A stretch of DNA of 64,000 bases, from positions 1 to 64,000 of the forward strand of contig DASVVT010000009.1 of NCBI GenBank assembly GCA_036386415.1, given 5' to 3'. This DNA is from DASVVT01 sp036386415. GTDB taxonomy: Bacteria; Acidobacteriota; Blastocatellia; Pyrinomonadales; Pyrinomonadaceae. The position numbers were made by a program, and so were the translations under genes. Shown here in pieces: positions 15,481 through 23,317 of the stretch (the stretch's first letter is position 1; the number at the start of each line of letters is the position of its first letter). The notes under the pieces were generated by a model, which made no database searches, was not told the origin of the DNA, and saw nothing but the letters and a program-made list of their open reading frames with translations.

Positions 15481-15571
15481 AGTAGTCAGTAGTTAGTAGC
15501 CAGTAGTCAGTAGACAAGCTGACCGGCAGGGCTACCACCTACTGGCTACTGTTTACTGGCTACTGACTACT
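15481..15571. repeat. Heptamer fold-back repeat, word GTAGNCA
   Basis: The left arm is GTAGTCA, GTAGTTA, GTAGCCA, GTAGTCA, GTAGA. The right arm is CTACTGG, CTACTGT, TTACTGG, CTACTGA, CTAC. It ends 5 nt before the rpsK ATG (TATTTTATG), with no Shine-Dalgarno. Confidence 0.92.
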
Positions 15572-15576
15572 ATTTT

Positions 15577-15975
15577 ATGGCAAAAGCAGGCGGAAAGAAG
15601 AAGGTCTTTCGCAAGAAAGAGAAGAAGAATATTCCGGTCGGGATCGCTCATATCGCGGCGTCTTTCAATAACACGCTGATCTCGATCACCGATCTGGAAG
15701 GCAACCTGATCGCGCAGTCGTCTTCGGGCGCGCGCGGTTTCCGTGGTTCACGCAAGGGGACGCCGTTCGCCGCGCAGCAGGCTGCTTACGAGGCCGCCAC
15801 CAAGGCCAGAGATGTTGGCATGCAGCAGTGCGAAGTGCGTGTGAAGGGGCCGGGCGGCGGGCGCGAGTCGGCGATTCGCGCTATCAACAACGCCGGTATT
15901 CGTGTCACGTTGATTCGCGACACGACGCCCATCCCGCACAACGGATGCCGTCCGCCGAAGCGTCGTAGAGTGTAA
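15577..15975 (+). CDS. rpsK: 30S ribosomal protein S11
   Basis: S11 (132 aa) forms the 30S platform at the mRNA exit. It is identified by GIAHIAASFNNTLISITDLE, AARGFRGSRKGTPFAAQQAA-type motif and PHNGCRPPKRRRV at the end. The start directly abuts the preceding hairpin. Confidence 0.99.
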   Translation: MAKAGGKKKVFRKKEKKNIPVGIAHIAASFNNTLISITDLEGNLIAQSSSGARGFRGSRKGTPFAAQQAAYEAATKARDVGMQQCEVRVKGPGGGRESAIRAINNAGIRVTLIRDTTPIPHNGCRPPKRRRV

Positions 15976-15977
15976 CG

Positions 15978-16050
15978 ATTTTGGAATGCGGATTTCGGAT
16001 TGCGGATTGGTGCGGAGGTTAATCCGCAATCCGCGATCCGCAATCCGCAA
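15978..16050. repeat. Heptamer fold-back repeat, word ATTGCGG
   Basis: The left arm has AATGCGG, ATTTCGG, ATTGCGG, ATTGG. The right arm has AATCCGC, AATCCGC, GATCCGC, AATCCGC, AAT. About 100 nt of ordinary leader separates it from rpsD. Confidence 0.9.
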
Positions 16051-16149
16051 TGGATTAACCTAAAGGATGAAGGGCCTGGCGCACGCGTCTCGGAGGTGCA
16101 CCGCCTGTAAACTTTTCCGTCTGGTTCGGCCAGACCGGAGGCAAAAAGA

Positions 16150-16791
16150 TTGGCTAGGTATAGAGATGCGGTGTGCCGCTTGTGCCGCCGCGAAGGTGCA
16201 AAACTTTTCCTCAAAGGGGACCGTTGCTACAAGCCTTCGTGTCCGATTGAAAAACGCGGCACCCAGCCGCCCGGACAGCATGGCAACTCGATGCGTCGTG
16301 GCAAGACGCTCGTCGGCTACGGCCAGCAACTGCGCGAGAAGCAGAAGGTCAAACGCATTTACTTTATTCTCGAAGGACAGTTTCGCAACTACTTCGAGCG
16401 CGCTGCGCGCCAGAAGGGCATCACGGGCGAGAACCTTTTGTTCCTGCTCGAACGCCGACTGGACAACGCAGTCTATCGCGCGGGCTTCTCCACATCGCGC
16501 CGCCAGGCGCGCCAACTCGTCAACCACGGTCACATAGAGGTCAACGGGCGCAAGGTCGACATTCCTTCTTTCCAGGTGAAGATCGGCGATGTCATCGGCG
16601 TCCGTGAGCCGAGCCGTCGCAATCCGCACATTGAAGGCGCATGGCAGACGGCTGCCGGGCGCGGGCGACCCTCTTGGATCGCTCCGGCGGATGGGGCGGA
16701 GATGAGTGCGCGCATTATGAGCTTGCCGACGCGCGCCGATATAGACCGTTCGATCAACGAGCAATTGATCGTCGAACTTTATAGCAAGTAA
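16150..16791 (+). CDS. rpsD: 30S ribosomal protein S4, zinc-binding form
   Basis: S4 (213 aa) nucleates 30S body assembly. The start codon is TTG, set by MARYRDAVCRLCRREG and a strong GGAGG 8 nt upstream. Zinc ligands C9, C12, C26 and C31 are present. The S4 RNA-binding motif is RRQARQLVNHGHIEVNGRKV. In E. coli S4 is the alpha-operon repressor. The unusual start codon and about 100-nt leader might indicate translational control, but this is inference. Confidence 0.97.
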   Translation: MARYRDAVCRLCRREGAKLFLKGDRCYKPSCPIEKRGTQPPGQHGNSMRRGKTLVGYGQQLREKQKVKRIYFILEGQFRNYFERAARQKGITGENLLFLLERRLDNAVYRAGFSTSRRQARQLVNHGHIEVNGRKVDIPSFQVKIGDVIGVREPSRRNPHIEGAWQTAAGRGRPSWIAPADGAEMSARIMSLPTRADIDRSINEQLIVELYSK

Positions 16792-16800
16792 TAAGCAAAA

Positions 16801-16863
16801 GTCTGGAGTCCGGAGTCAATTGCTTCTCACTCCGGGCTCCGGCACTGCGGGACTTCTAGACTC
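16801..16863. repeat. Heptamer fold-back repeat, word GTCNNGA
   Basis: The left arm is GTCTGGA, GTCCGGA, GTC. The right arm is ACTCCGGGCTCCGG and GACTTCTAGACTC. It is followed by AAAAAATT and the rpoA ATG, without a Shine-Dalgarno. Confidence 0.75.
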
Positions 16864-16871
16864 AAAAAATT

Positions 16872-17927
16872 ATGGCTATGGATCAAAACAATCTCTGGAC
16901 AGGTTTTCAGATGCCGCGCCGCCTGGCGGCTGACACGGAGACGATGACCGACCGCTACGGGCGCTTTTCCGCGCAGCCTTTCGAGCGCGGCTTTGGCACG
17001 ACTGTCGGCAACAGCTTGCGTCGTGCGCTGCTCTCTTCCATCGAGGGCGCGGCCATCACTGCCGTGAAGATCGAAGGCGTCGAACATGAGTTCTCGTCCA
17101 TCGCGGGCGTCGTTGAAGATGCGACCGACGTGATTCTGAATCTGAAGCAGGTTCCTTTCAAACTGCACGGCAACGAGGCGAAGACGCTCACGATCAACAA
17201 GGAAGGGGCGGGGGAGGTGACCTCCGCAGACATCGAAGCGGACGCTGACGTCGAGGTGTTAGACCCTAGCGTGCACATCGCGACGGTCAGCGAGGGAGGG
17301 TCGCTTCGAATTGAGATGCGGTTGAAGCGGGGACGCGGCTACGTCTCCGCCGACCGCAATTTCGACGAAGACCTGAGCTTGGGCTACATCCCGATTGATT
17401 CCGTGCATACGCCTGTGAAGAAGGTCAACTATACGGTCGAGGCCGCGCGTTTGGGGCAGAACACGGAGTTCGACAAACTGACGATAGAGGTCTGGACGGA
17501 CGGCTCTGTCAAGCCTGACGACGCGATTGGCCTGGCCGCCAAGCTGATTAAGGATCACATGTCGATCTTCATCAATTTTGAGGAGGACACGGACGATTAC
17601 ACCTACGCCAACATGGAGCGTCCGCCCTTGCCGCGCAACGACGTGCTCGACAAGTCCGTGGACGAGTTGGAGCTTTCGGTGCGCTCCTACAACTGCTTGA
17701 AGAACGCCGACATTCGCACCATACGCGACCTCGTGCAGCGCAGTGAGCGCGAGATGCTGGCGACAAAGAACTTCGGCAAGAAGTCCTTAAACGAGATCAA
17801 GGACATCCTCAACGGGATGGGGCTTGATTTCGGCATGGAGTTCGATGCGCAGGGCAATCCGATTCCGGGCACGGGCGGGCGCGACGGCGACCTCAGCGAT
17901 TACGAAGATTTCGGCGACGAAGAGTAA
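16872..17927 (+). CDS. rpoA: RNA polymerase alpha subunit
   Basis: Alpha dimerises to nucleate RNA polymerase and its C-terminal domain contacts UP elements and activators. The N-terminal domain covers about residues 1-235 with FERGFGTTVGNSLRRALLSS. The C-terminal domain covers about 255-320 with LELSVRSYNCLKNADIRTIR and TKNFGKKSLNEIKDILNGMG. At 351 aa it carries an extra acidic Gly/Asp tail. The position before rplQ is standard. Confidence 0.99.
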   Translation: MAMDQNNLWTGFQMPRRLAADTETMTDRYGRFSAQPFERGFGTTVGNSLRRALLSSIEGAAITAVKIEGVEHEFSSIAGVVEDATDVILNLKQVPFKLHGNEAKTLTINKEGAGEVTSADIEADADVEVLDPSVHIATVSEGGSLRIEMRLKRGRGYVSADRNFDEDLSLGYIPIDSVHTPVKKVNYTVEAARLGQNTEFDKLTIEVWTDGSVKPDDAIGLAAKLIKDHMSIFINFEEDTDDYTYANMERPPLPRNDVLDKSVDELELSVRSYNCLKNADIRTIRDLVQRSEREMLATKNFGKKSLNEIKDILNGMGLDFGMEFDAQGNPIPGTGGRDGDLSDYEDFGDEE

Positions 17928-17935
17928 AGGTAGAG

Positions 17936-18010
17936 GTTAGATGTCGGATGTTAGATGTCGGCTCAAGCTGGCGTTTTAACTAACATCTGACATCTGGCAT
18001 CTGACATCTA
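17936..18010. repeat. Heptamer fold-back repeat, word GATGNYA
   Basis: The left arm is TTAGATGTCGGATGTTAGAT then GTCGG. The right arm is CTAACATCTGACATCTGGCA then TCTGACATC. It lies between rpoA and rplQ. Confidence 0.88.
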
Positions 18011-18015
18011 GAGCT

Positions 18016-18759
18016 ATGCGACATCAAAAAGCACATCGTAAACTGGGCCGCACGACGGCGCATCGCATGTCTATGCTGCGCAACCTTGCGACTTCGCTCA
18101 TTAACGCGCGCGACGAGCGCATCATCACCACTTTGCCGAAGGCGAAAGAGTTGCGCCCCTTTGTCGAGCGCGCCATCACGCTCTCAAGGCATGCGCAGAA
18201 TTTAGAGGGCGACGATGCGGGCGCGGCGCGCGGGGTTCACCTGCGCCGTCAGGCCGCCGCGTTCTTCCATTCGGGCAATCGCCAGCAAGCGCCTTCGACC
18301 GGGCGGCGGGCTTCCATGCGCGCGCCGCGCACGGCGGGCGTCGCGGCGCTGAAAAGGCTCTTCGATGAGCTGGGCGAACGCTACAAGGATCGTCCGGGCG
18401 GTTATACGCGCATCATCAAGCTGGGTCGGCGCGACGGCGATAACGCAGAGTTGGCGATCATCGAGCTGGTCGATAATCCGAAGGAGCGCGAGGCCATCGA
18501 GGCCGCGAACAAGCGTGCCAAGTCTGTCGCGAGCAGCAAGAAGAAGACGACGACCAGGGCGAGTGAATCCAAAGAAGCTGCGGGCGGGCGTCGCGGAGGC
18601 CGCAAAGCCGACCAGACTTTCGAGAAGGAAGAGACGACTGCGGCGCGCGGGCGTGGTGAGGACGCTGAGGTCGAAGAGCTAGAGGCCAACAAGCCCAAGG
18701 GCGGTCGTCGTGCCAAGAAGACGGAGCAGACTGCTGCCGAGCAGGAGACGGATAAGTAA
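18016..18759 (+). CDS. rplQ: 50S ribosomal protein L17 with long charged tail
   Basis: L17 sits at the tunnel exit. The core begins MRHQKAHRKLGRTTAHRMSM and includes LFDELGERYKDRPGGYTRII. Residues about 70-105 form an expanded loop. Beyond about residue 160 there are nearly 90 residues of Lys, Glu, Arg and Ala, giving 247 aa against the usual 115-130. The tail is low complexity with no domain. It ends the ribosomal cluster. Confidence 0.97.
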   Translation: MRHQKAHRKLGRTTAHRMSMLRNLATSLINARDERIITTLPKAKELRPFVERAITLSRHAQNLEGDDAGAARGVHLRRQAAAFFHSGNRQQAPSTGRRASMRAPRTAGVAALKRLFDELGERYKDRPGGYTRIIKLGRRDGDNAELAIIELVDNPKEREAIEAANKRAKSVASSKKKTTTRASESKEAAGGRRGGRKADQTFEKEETTAARGRGEDAEVEELEANKPKGGRRAKKTEQTAAEQETDK

Positions 18760-18972
18760 GAGCTGTAGTCGAATCAATCGAGCGGTGCGCGAGCTTTAAG
18801 AGAGAAACGTAGGCGCTCAGTGGCCGCGAGCCCCAAACGACCTTCGGCGCGCACGAACGGGACTGTTGGGGCTCTTCGCTTTATTCGATGCGACAGGCGG
18901 TTTTGCGCGGCACGGCGCGCTCCAGGCGAGCAGGAGGAGGACGACCCCCTGCTCTATAGACAAATCAAAAGA

Positions 18973-19683
18973 ATGAGCGATCAAGAAACGCTGCCAACAC
19001 CAGGCAACGAACAATCACAAAAGGCAAGACCATCTGAGCGTGTCGGTGGTCGCGAGCGCTCGCGCCGCCGTCATCATCCGCAGCAGAATCAGCCGCGCCA
19101 TCCAGAAGCCTCGCTCAACATGGATGAGCTGCGCGAGTTAGTCGAGCTGATCGCCAAACACGGTTTCACGGATTTTGAGCTTGAGCGCGAGGGCTTTCGC
19201 GTTCGCCTGGGACGCGAGTTGCCAGCTCAGATGCAAACCTCCGCGCCAGCCTCTTCCCTACCTCAGCAAATGGCAGCGACGGGTCAGACCTCCGCCGGGC
19301 CTACAGCCTCCGCGTCGCAGTCGTACGTCGAAGAAGCAGGAGGCGGCGTCCAGGCTCAGAGCGCGGCATTGGATTATGACGCCACCATATTGGAAGCGGG
19401 TGCGCAGCCGCAGCAGCAGGGAGCAGCCCCTTCAGAAGATGAAGGCTTACACATTATCCCTTCACCAATCGTCGGCACTTTCTATCGCTCGCCGTCTCCG
19501 ACCGCAGAGCCTTTCGTGCGCCTCGGCAGTCAGGTTAATCCGGACACGGTTGTCTGCATCATCGAAGCGATGAAGCTGATGAACGAGATTCTGGCGGAGA
19601 TGAGCGGCGAGGTGGTGAAGATTTACGTCGAGAACGGGCAGCCGGTTGAATACAATCAACCGCTCTTTGGAATCAAAAAGTGA
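18973..19683 (+). CDS. accB: Biotin carboxyl carrier protein of acetyl-CoA carboxylase
   Basis: BCCP carries the biotin of acetyl-CoA carboxylase, the first step of fatty acid synthesis. The C-terminal biotinyl domain has EAMKLMNE with acceptor Lys201, preceded by SPIVGTFYRSPSPTAEPFV. The N-terminal domain starts NMDELRELVELIAKHGFTDF near residue 45. The ATG at 18973 is chosen, giving 236 aa. A GTG at 18820 is in frame but adds an unsupported Arg-rich stretch, and the true start remains unsure. The TGA stop is part of the following repeat. Confidence 0.95.
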   Translation: MSDQETLPTPGNEQSQKARPSERVGGRERSRRRHHPQQNQPRHPEASLNMDELRELVELIAKHGFTDFELEREGFRVRLGRELPAQMQTSAPASSLPQQMAATGQTSAGPTASASQSYVEEAGGGVQAQSAALDYDATILEAGAQPQQQGAAPSEDEGLHIIPSPIVGTFYRSPSPTAEPFVRLGSQVNPDTVVCIIEAMKLMNEILAEMSGEVVKIYVENGQPVEYNQPLFGIKK

Positions 19684-19768
19684 GCAGTAAGCAGTGAGCA
19701 GTAAGCAGTTAAAAGCAGGTCAGACTGCTTACTGCTCACTGCTTACTGCTCACTGCTTACTGCTTACT
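19681..19768. repeat. Heptamer fold-back repeat, word GCAGTRA
   Basis: The left arm is TGAGCAGTAAGCAGTGAGCA then GTAAGCAG, beginning with the accB stop codon. The right arm is six ACTGCTN words. It ends 3 nt before the accC ATG, leaving no Shine-Dalgarno. Confidence 0.92.
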
Positions 19769-19771
19769 ATT

Positions 19772-21172
19772 ATGAGCATAAGCACGCGCAAGTTCCGTAA
19801 GATTCTGATCGCCAATCGCGGCGAGATCGCGTGCCGGATCATCTGGACGTGCAAGGAGATGGGCATTCGCACGGTCGCCGTCCACAGTGAAGCCGACCGG
19901 GATTCGCTTCACGTGCGCTTCGCGGACGAGTCTGTCTGCATCGGCCCGCCTCCCTCCGCGCAGAGCTATCTGAACATTCCTGCGGTCATCAGTGCCGCCG
20001 AGATCACCAACGTTGATGCCATTCATCCGGGTTACGGCTTTCTCGCCGAATCCTCCTACTTCGCGGAAATCTGCGAGGCGTGCAACATCAAGTTCATAGG
20101 CCCGAGCGCAAGCGTCATTCGCCTGATGGGCGACAAGGTGGAGGCGCGTCGCGCGATGACAGAGGCTGGACTGCCTGTCCTGCCTGGAAGCCCCGACCCT
20201 CTGGAGTCTGAGGACGAGGCCTTGAGGCTGGCGCGCGAGATAGGCTTCCCCGTGATCGTCAAGGCGGCGGCGGGCGGCGGCGGACGCGGCATGCGCATCG
20301 TCCGTCAGGAAGGGGAGCTTGGACAGGCGCTTGAAACGGCTTCTACGGAAGCGGCAGCCGCCTTTAAGAACGGCGACATCTACATAGAGCGTTACATTGA
20401 GCGCCCGCGCCACATAGAGATACAGGTGCTCGCGGACGAGTATGGCGAGTGCATACATCTGGGCGAGCGTGAGTGCACGATTCAGCGTCGTCATCAAAAG
20501 CTATTAGAGGAAGCGCCCTCGCCTGTGCTCACGCCTGAGCTGCGCGAAGAGATGGGCGCGGCGGCGGTCGCTGCCTGTAAGGGCATCGGCTATTCGAGCG
20601 CGGGCACGATGGAGTTTCTGCTCGACGAAGACAGCCGTTTTTACTTCATGGAGATGAACACGCGCATACAGGTCGAGCATCCGGTGACAGAGATGGTCAC
20701 ACTGGCAGACATCGTGCGCAACCAGATCAGGATCGCGGAGGGTGAACCGCTCGGCTACAAGCAGTCGGATTTGGTCATCGTCGGCCATTCGATAGAGTGT
20801 CGCATCAACGCTGAAGACCCCGTCACGGGCACGCCCTGTCCGGGTCGCATCACGGCCTGCAACCTGCCGGGCGGCCCCGGCGTGCGCGTCGATACGGCTA
20901 TCTACCCGGGCTACTTCGTGCCCCCTTATTACGATTCGATGATCGCCAAGGTCATTGTCCACGCGCGCACGCGTGAGCTGGCTATCGCGCGCATGCGCCG
21001 CTCTCTTGGGGCGATGGTCATCGAAGGGATCAAGACGACGATCCCGCTTCACCTGAAGATCATGAGCGATCCGAAGTTTCAGGCGGGCGACTTTTCGACC
21101 AAGTTCATGGAGAATTTCATGTCGAATAATGGCGCCAAAGGACAGGTCAAAATACCGCCCACCCTGCGTTGA
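19772..21172 (+). CDS. accC: Biotin carboxylase subunit of acetyl-CoA carboxylase
   Basis: AccC carboxylates biotin on AccB using ATP and bicarbonate. The start is at MSISTRKFRKILIANRGEIA; the upstream frame from 19694 is encoded by the repeat. The ATP-grasp glycine loop KAAAGGGGRGMR and the catalytic EMNTRIQVEHPVTEM are intact. At 466 aa it is slightly longer than the usual ~450. The -35 of a downstream promoter overlaps its stop codon. Confidence 0.98.
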   Translation: MSISTRKFRKILIANRGEIACRIIWTCKEMGIRTVAVHSEADRDSLHVRFADESVCIGPPPSAQSYLNIPAVISAAEITNVDAIHPGYGFLAESSYFAEICEACNIKFIGPSASVIRLMGDKVEARRAMTEAGLPVLPGSPDPLESEDEALRLAREIGFPVIVKAAAGGGGRGMRIVRQEGELGQALETASTEAAAAFKNGDIYIERYIERPRHIEIQVLADEYGECIHLGERECTIQRRHQKLLEEAPSPVLTPELREEMGAAAVAACKGIGYSSAGTMEFLLDEDSRFYFMEMNTRIQVEHPVTEMVTLADIVRNQIRIAEGEPLGYKQSDLVIVGHSIECRINAEDPVTGTPCPGRITACNLPGGPGVRVDTAIYPGYFVPPYYDSMIAKVIVHARTRELAIARMRRSLGAMVIEGIKTTIPLHLKIMSDPKFQAGDFSTKFMENFMSNNGAKGQVKIPPTLR

Positions 21173-21197
21173 CGCTTCAACTCAAGACCTTTATAAT
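21169..21197 (+). promoter_or_regulatory. Sigma70-type promoter for rplU-rpmA-obgE
   Basis: TTGACG at 21169-21174 and TATAAT at 21192-21197 are separated by 17 bp. The -35 overlaps the accC TGA. The predicted transcript begins near 21204 and has about 48 nt of leader before rplU. Confidence 0.8.
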
Positions 21198-21251
21198 AAA
21201 CGACTTTTCGATAACAGGTGAGGCGCTCATCTGTGGAGGGTGATAAGGAAA

Positions 21252-21560
21252 ATGGCATACGCAATAATCAGGAGTGGCGGCAAGCAGTTTCGTGTCGAAG
21301 AGGGCGGACAAGTGCGCGTCCCCTTGCTTGACAAGCAGGTCGGCGAGTCGGTCGAGCTTGATGTGTTGATGATCGCAGGCACTGACGAGCCGAAGATCGG
21401 TTCACCCTTAGTTGAAGGCGGGGGCGTGGCGGCGACCGTCGTCGATCACGGGCGCGACGCGAAGATCATCGTCTTCAAGAAGAAGCGCCGCAAGCACTAC
21501 AAGCGCAAGCAAGGCCATCGCCAGAATTATACGACTTTGAAAATAGATTCGATTGGGTAA
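21252..21560 (+). CDS. rplU: 50S ribosomal protein L21
   Basis: L21 (102 aa) binds 23S rRNA and is usually encoded with L27. It is identified by MAYAIIRSGGKQFRVEEGG and KKKRRKHYKRKQGHRQNYTT. The start is at 21252 after GGAGGGTGATAAGG; the in-frame GTG at 21240 overlaps that ribosome-binding site and is rejected. It has its own consensus promoter. Confidence 0.98.
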   Translation: MAYAIIRSGGKQFRVEEGGQVRVPLLDKQVGESVELDVLMIAGTDEPKIGSPLVEGGGVAATVVDHGRDAKIIVFKKKRRKHYKRKQGHRQNYTTLKIDSIG

Positions 21561-21563
21561 GAG

Positions 21564-21651
21564 CAGAATACAGAAGACAGAATACAGGAGACAGAATAAA
21601 AGCAATGATCGCTTTTATTTCTTCTGACTTCTGACTCCTGTGTTCTGTGTT
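21564..21651. repeat. Heptamer fold-back repeat, word ACAGRAN
   Basis: The left arm is CAGAATACAGAAGACAGAAT then ACAGGAGACAG. The right arm is TCTGACT, TCTGACT, CCTGTGT, TCTGTGT. The tip has TAAAAGC and GCTTTTA. It lies between rplU and rpmA, followed by AAGGAG. Confidence 0.88.
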
Positions 21652-21665
21652 CCCAAGGAGTTTTT

Positions 21666-21965
21666 ATGGCACACAAAAAAGGGGTCGGTTCTTCGCGTAA
21701 CGGTCGCGATTCGAACGCGCAGCGATTGGGGTTGAAGAAATTCGGCGGCGAGCACGTGCTCGGTGGAAACATTCTCGCGCGGCAACGCGGCACGAAGTGG
21801 AAGCCCGGCAAGAACGTCGGACGCGGCAAGGACGATACGTTGTTCGCGCTCATCGACGGTGTAGTTAAGTTCGAGGATAAGGGTCGTTCGGGTAAGTTCA
21901 TCAGCGTCTATCCTGAAGCGACGGCTGCCGCGCCTGAACAAGCGCCTCCAGCGGCTGCCGCATAG
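21666..21965 (+). CDS. rpmA: 50S ribosomal protein L27
   Basis: L27 (99 aa) reaches into the peptidyl-transferase centre with its N terminus. It starts directly as MAHKKGVGSSRNGRDSNAQR, so there is no cleavable extension of the Firmicutes kind. RQRGTKWKPGKNVGRGKDDT is conserved. The tail is Ala/Pro-rich. A strong CCAAGGAG ribosome-binding site is present. Confidence 0.98.
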   Translation: MAHKKGVGSSRNGRDSNAQRLGLKKFGGEHVLGGNILARQRGTKWKPGKNVGRGKDDTLFALIDGVVKFEDKGRSGKFISVYPEATAAAPEQAPPAAAA

Positions 21966-21999
21966 GGCTTCAGGTCGAGCAGAAAAGCCCGCACCCAAT

Positions 22000-22045
22000 G
22001 CGACGCCCGCGCCGAGTCCTTTAACTCTGAAGCGATGGGCGTCGC
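22000..22045 (+). terminator. Possible terminator hairpin after rpmA
   Basis: GCGACGCCC (22000-22008) pairs perfectly with GGGCGTCGC (22037-22045) around a 28-nt loop, followed by TTTCGATTTCG. The long loop and interrupted T-run make this uncertain. Confidence 0.4.
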
Positions 22046-22055
22046 TTTCGATTTC

Positions 22056-22143
22056 GTAGTAGGCAGTAAGCGGTAACCAGTAGTCAGCACGAACACACAA
22101 CCCGCTTTTCTACTGACTACTGGCTACTGACTACTGACTACTG
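22056..22143. repeat. Heptamer fold-back repeat, word GTAGNCA
   Basis: The left arm is GTAGTAGGCAGTAAGCGGTA then ACCAGTAGTCAGCA, partly degenerate. The right arm has five CTACTGR words. It runs up to the obgE ATG (ACTACTGAATG), with no Shine-Dalgarno. Confidence 0.85.
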
Positions 22144-22144
22144 A

Positions 22145-23194
22145 ATGTTTATTGATCGCACCAAAATTCGCGTACAGGGGGGCACGGGCGGCAACGGCGT
22201 GACGGCCTTTCGTCGTGAAAAGTTCGTCCCGCGCGGCGGGCCTTCGGGCGGGGACGGCGGTCGCGGCGGCAGCGTCTGGCTGGAGGCGGACGAGTCTCTC
22301 AATACGCTCTTACACTTGCGTTACAATCCGGAGCATGTGGCCGAGCGCGGGCGTCATGGTGAAGGCTCTAACCGATCAGGGCGTGATGGTGTGGACACGA
22401 CCGTGCGCGTTCCCGTCGGCACACAGGTCTTCGATGCCGCAACGGGTGATCTGCTGTACGACTTCACGCAGAATGGGGAACGCTGGCTCGCCGCGCGTGG
22501 GGGGCGCGGCGGTTTCGGCAACTCGCATTTCGCGACCTCGACCAACCGTGCGCCGCGCTATCACCAGGAGGGAAGCGTCGGCGAAGAGCTTGAGCTACAA
22601 CTTGAGTTGAAACTGATCGCCGACGTGGGGCTCGTCGGATTCCCTAATGCAGGGAAATCCACGCTCATCTCGACGATCTCAGCCGCGAAGCCTAAGATCG
22701 CCGATTATCCCTTCACCACTCTGGAGCCGCACCTCGGCGTCGTCGATCTCGGTGAGTACCGCACGTTTGTCGTCGCCGATATTCCGGGGCTGATCGAAGG
22801 CGCGCACAGGGGCGCAGGCTTGGGCGACAGTTTTCTTCGTCACATCGAGCGAACCAAGCTCCTGCTACATCTCGTCGACGTCTCCTCGCTCTCGGGGCGT
22901 GACGCGGTCAGCGATTATGAGGCGATTAATCACGAACTGGGGGCATACGATGCTGGGCTCGCTGCGCGCCCGCAGATCGTCGTCGCAACGAAACTGGATG
23001 CGCTGGACGAGCCGGAGCGCCTGGAGAGATTGAGACGCCGCGCTGAAGAGGAAGGGAAGCCTTTTTATGCGATCTCTTCGGCGACGCGTGAAGGCGTTCG
23101 CGAGCTGATCAATGGAGTGGCGCGCCTCCTGGATGAGATTAACGCTTCAATGGCACGCGAATCGGATGAAGCTGCACATCGACTCGCGAGTTGA
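22145..23194 (+). CDS. obgE: GTPase ObgE/CgtA
   Basis: Obg is a ribosome-associated GTPase involved in 50S assembly and the stringent response. The glycine-rich Obg fold (residues 1-158, KFVPRGGPSGGDGGRGG) is followed by the G domain with P-loop GFPNAGKST at 165-173, DIPGLIEGA at the G3 motif and TKLD at G4. At 349 aa it ends after the G domain with no C-terminal OCT domain. The genetic neighbours rplU-rpmA-obgE are the typical set. Confidence 0.98.
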   Translation: MFIDRTKIRVQGGTGGNGVTAFRREKFVPRGGPSGGDGGRGGSVWLEADESLNTLLHLRYNPEHVAERGRHGEGSNRSGRDGVDTTVRVPVGTQVFDAATGDLLYDFTQNGERWLAARGGRGGFGNSHFATSTNRAPRYHQEGSVGEELELQLELKLIADVGLVGFPNAGKSTLISTISAAKPKIADYPFTTLEPHLGVVDLGEYRTFVVADIPGLIEGAHRGAGLGDSFLRHIERTKLLLHLVDVSSLSGRDAVSDYEAINHELGAYDAGLAARPQIVVATKLDALDEPERLERLRRRAEEEGKPFYAISSATREGVRELINGVARLLDEINASMARESDEAAHRLAS

Positions 23195-23207
23195 AGGAAG
23201 ATTCTCT

Positions 23208-23298
23208 TTTGCGTCCTTTGCGTTTTCCTTCGCGTCCTTTGCGGTTAAAGCTTTTTTCTAAACGCAAAGGACGCAAAGGAATTTCGCAAAGATCGCTA
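23208..23298. repeat. Fold-back repeat, 9-nt word ACGCAAAGG
   Basis: The left arm carries GCGTCCTTTGCG, GCGTCCTTTGCGG. The right arm carries ACGCAAAGGACGCAAAGG and CGCAAAG. The tip has AAAGC and CTTTTTT. It lies between obgE and nadD. Confidence 0.85.
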
Positions 23299-23317
23299 AG
23301 ACATTCCGAAGGCTCTG

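Noticed and set aside
19694..19771. N-terminal extension of accC
   Set aside because: The extra residues are translation of the GCAGTRA repeat; the conserved protein begins at 19772.
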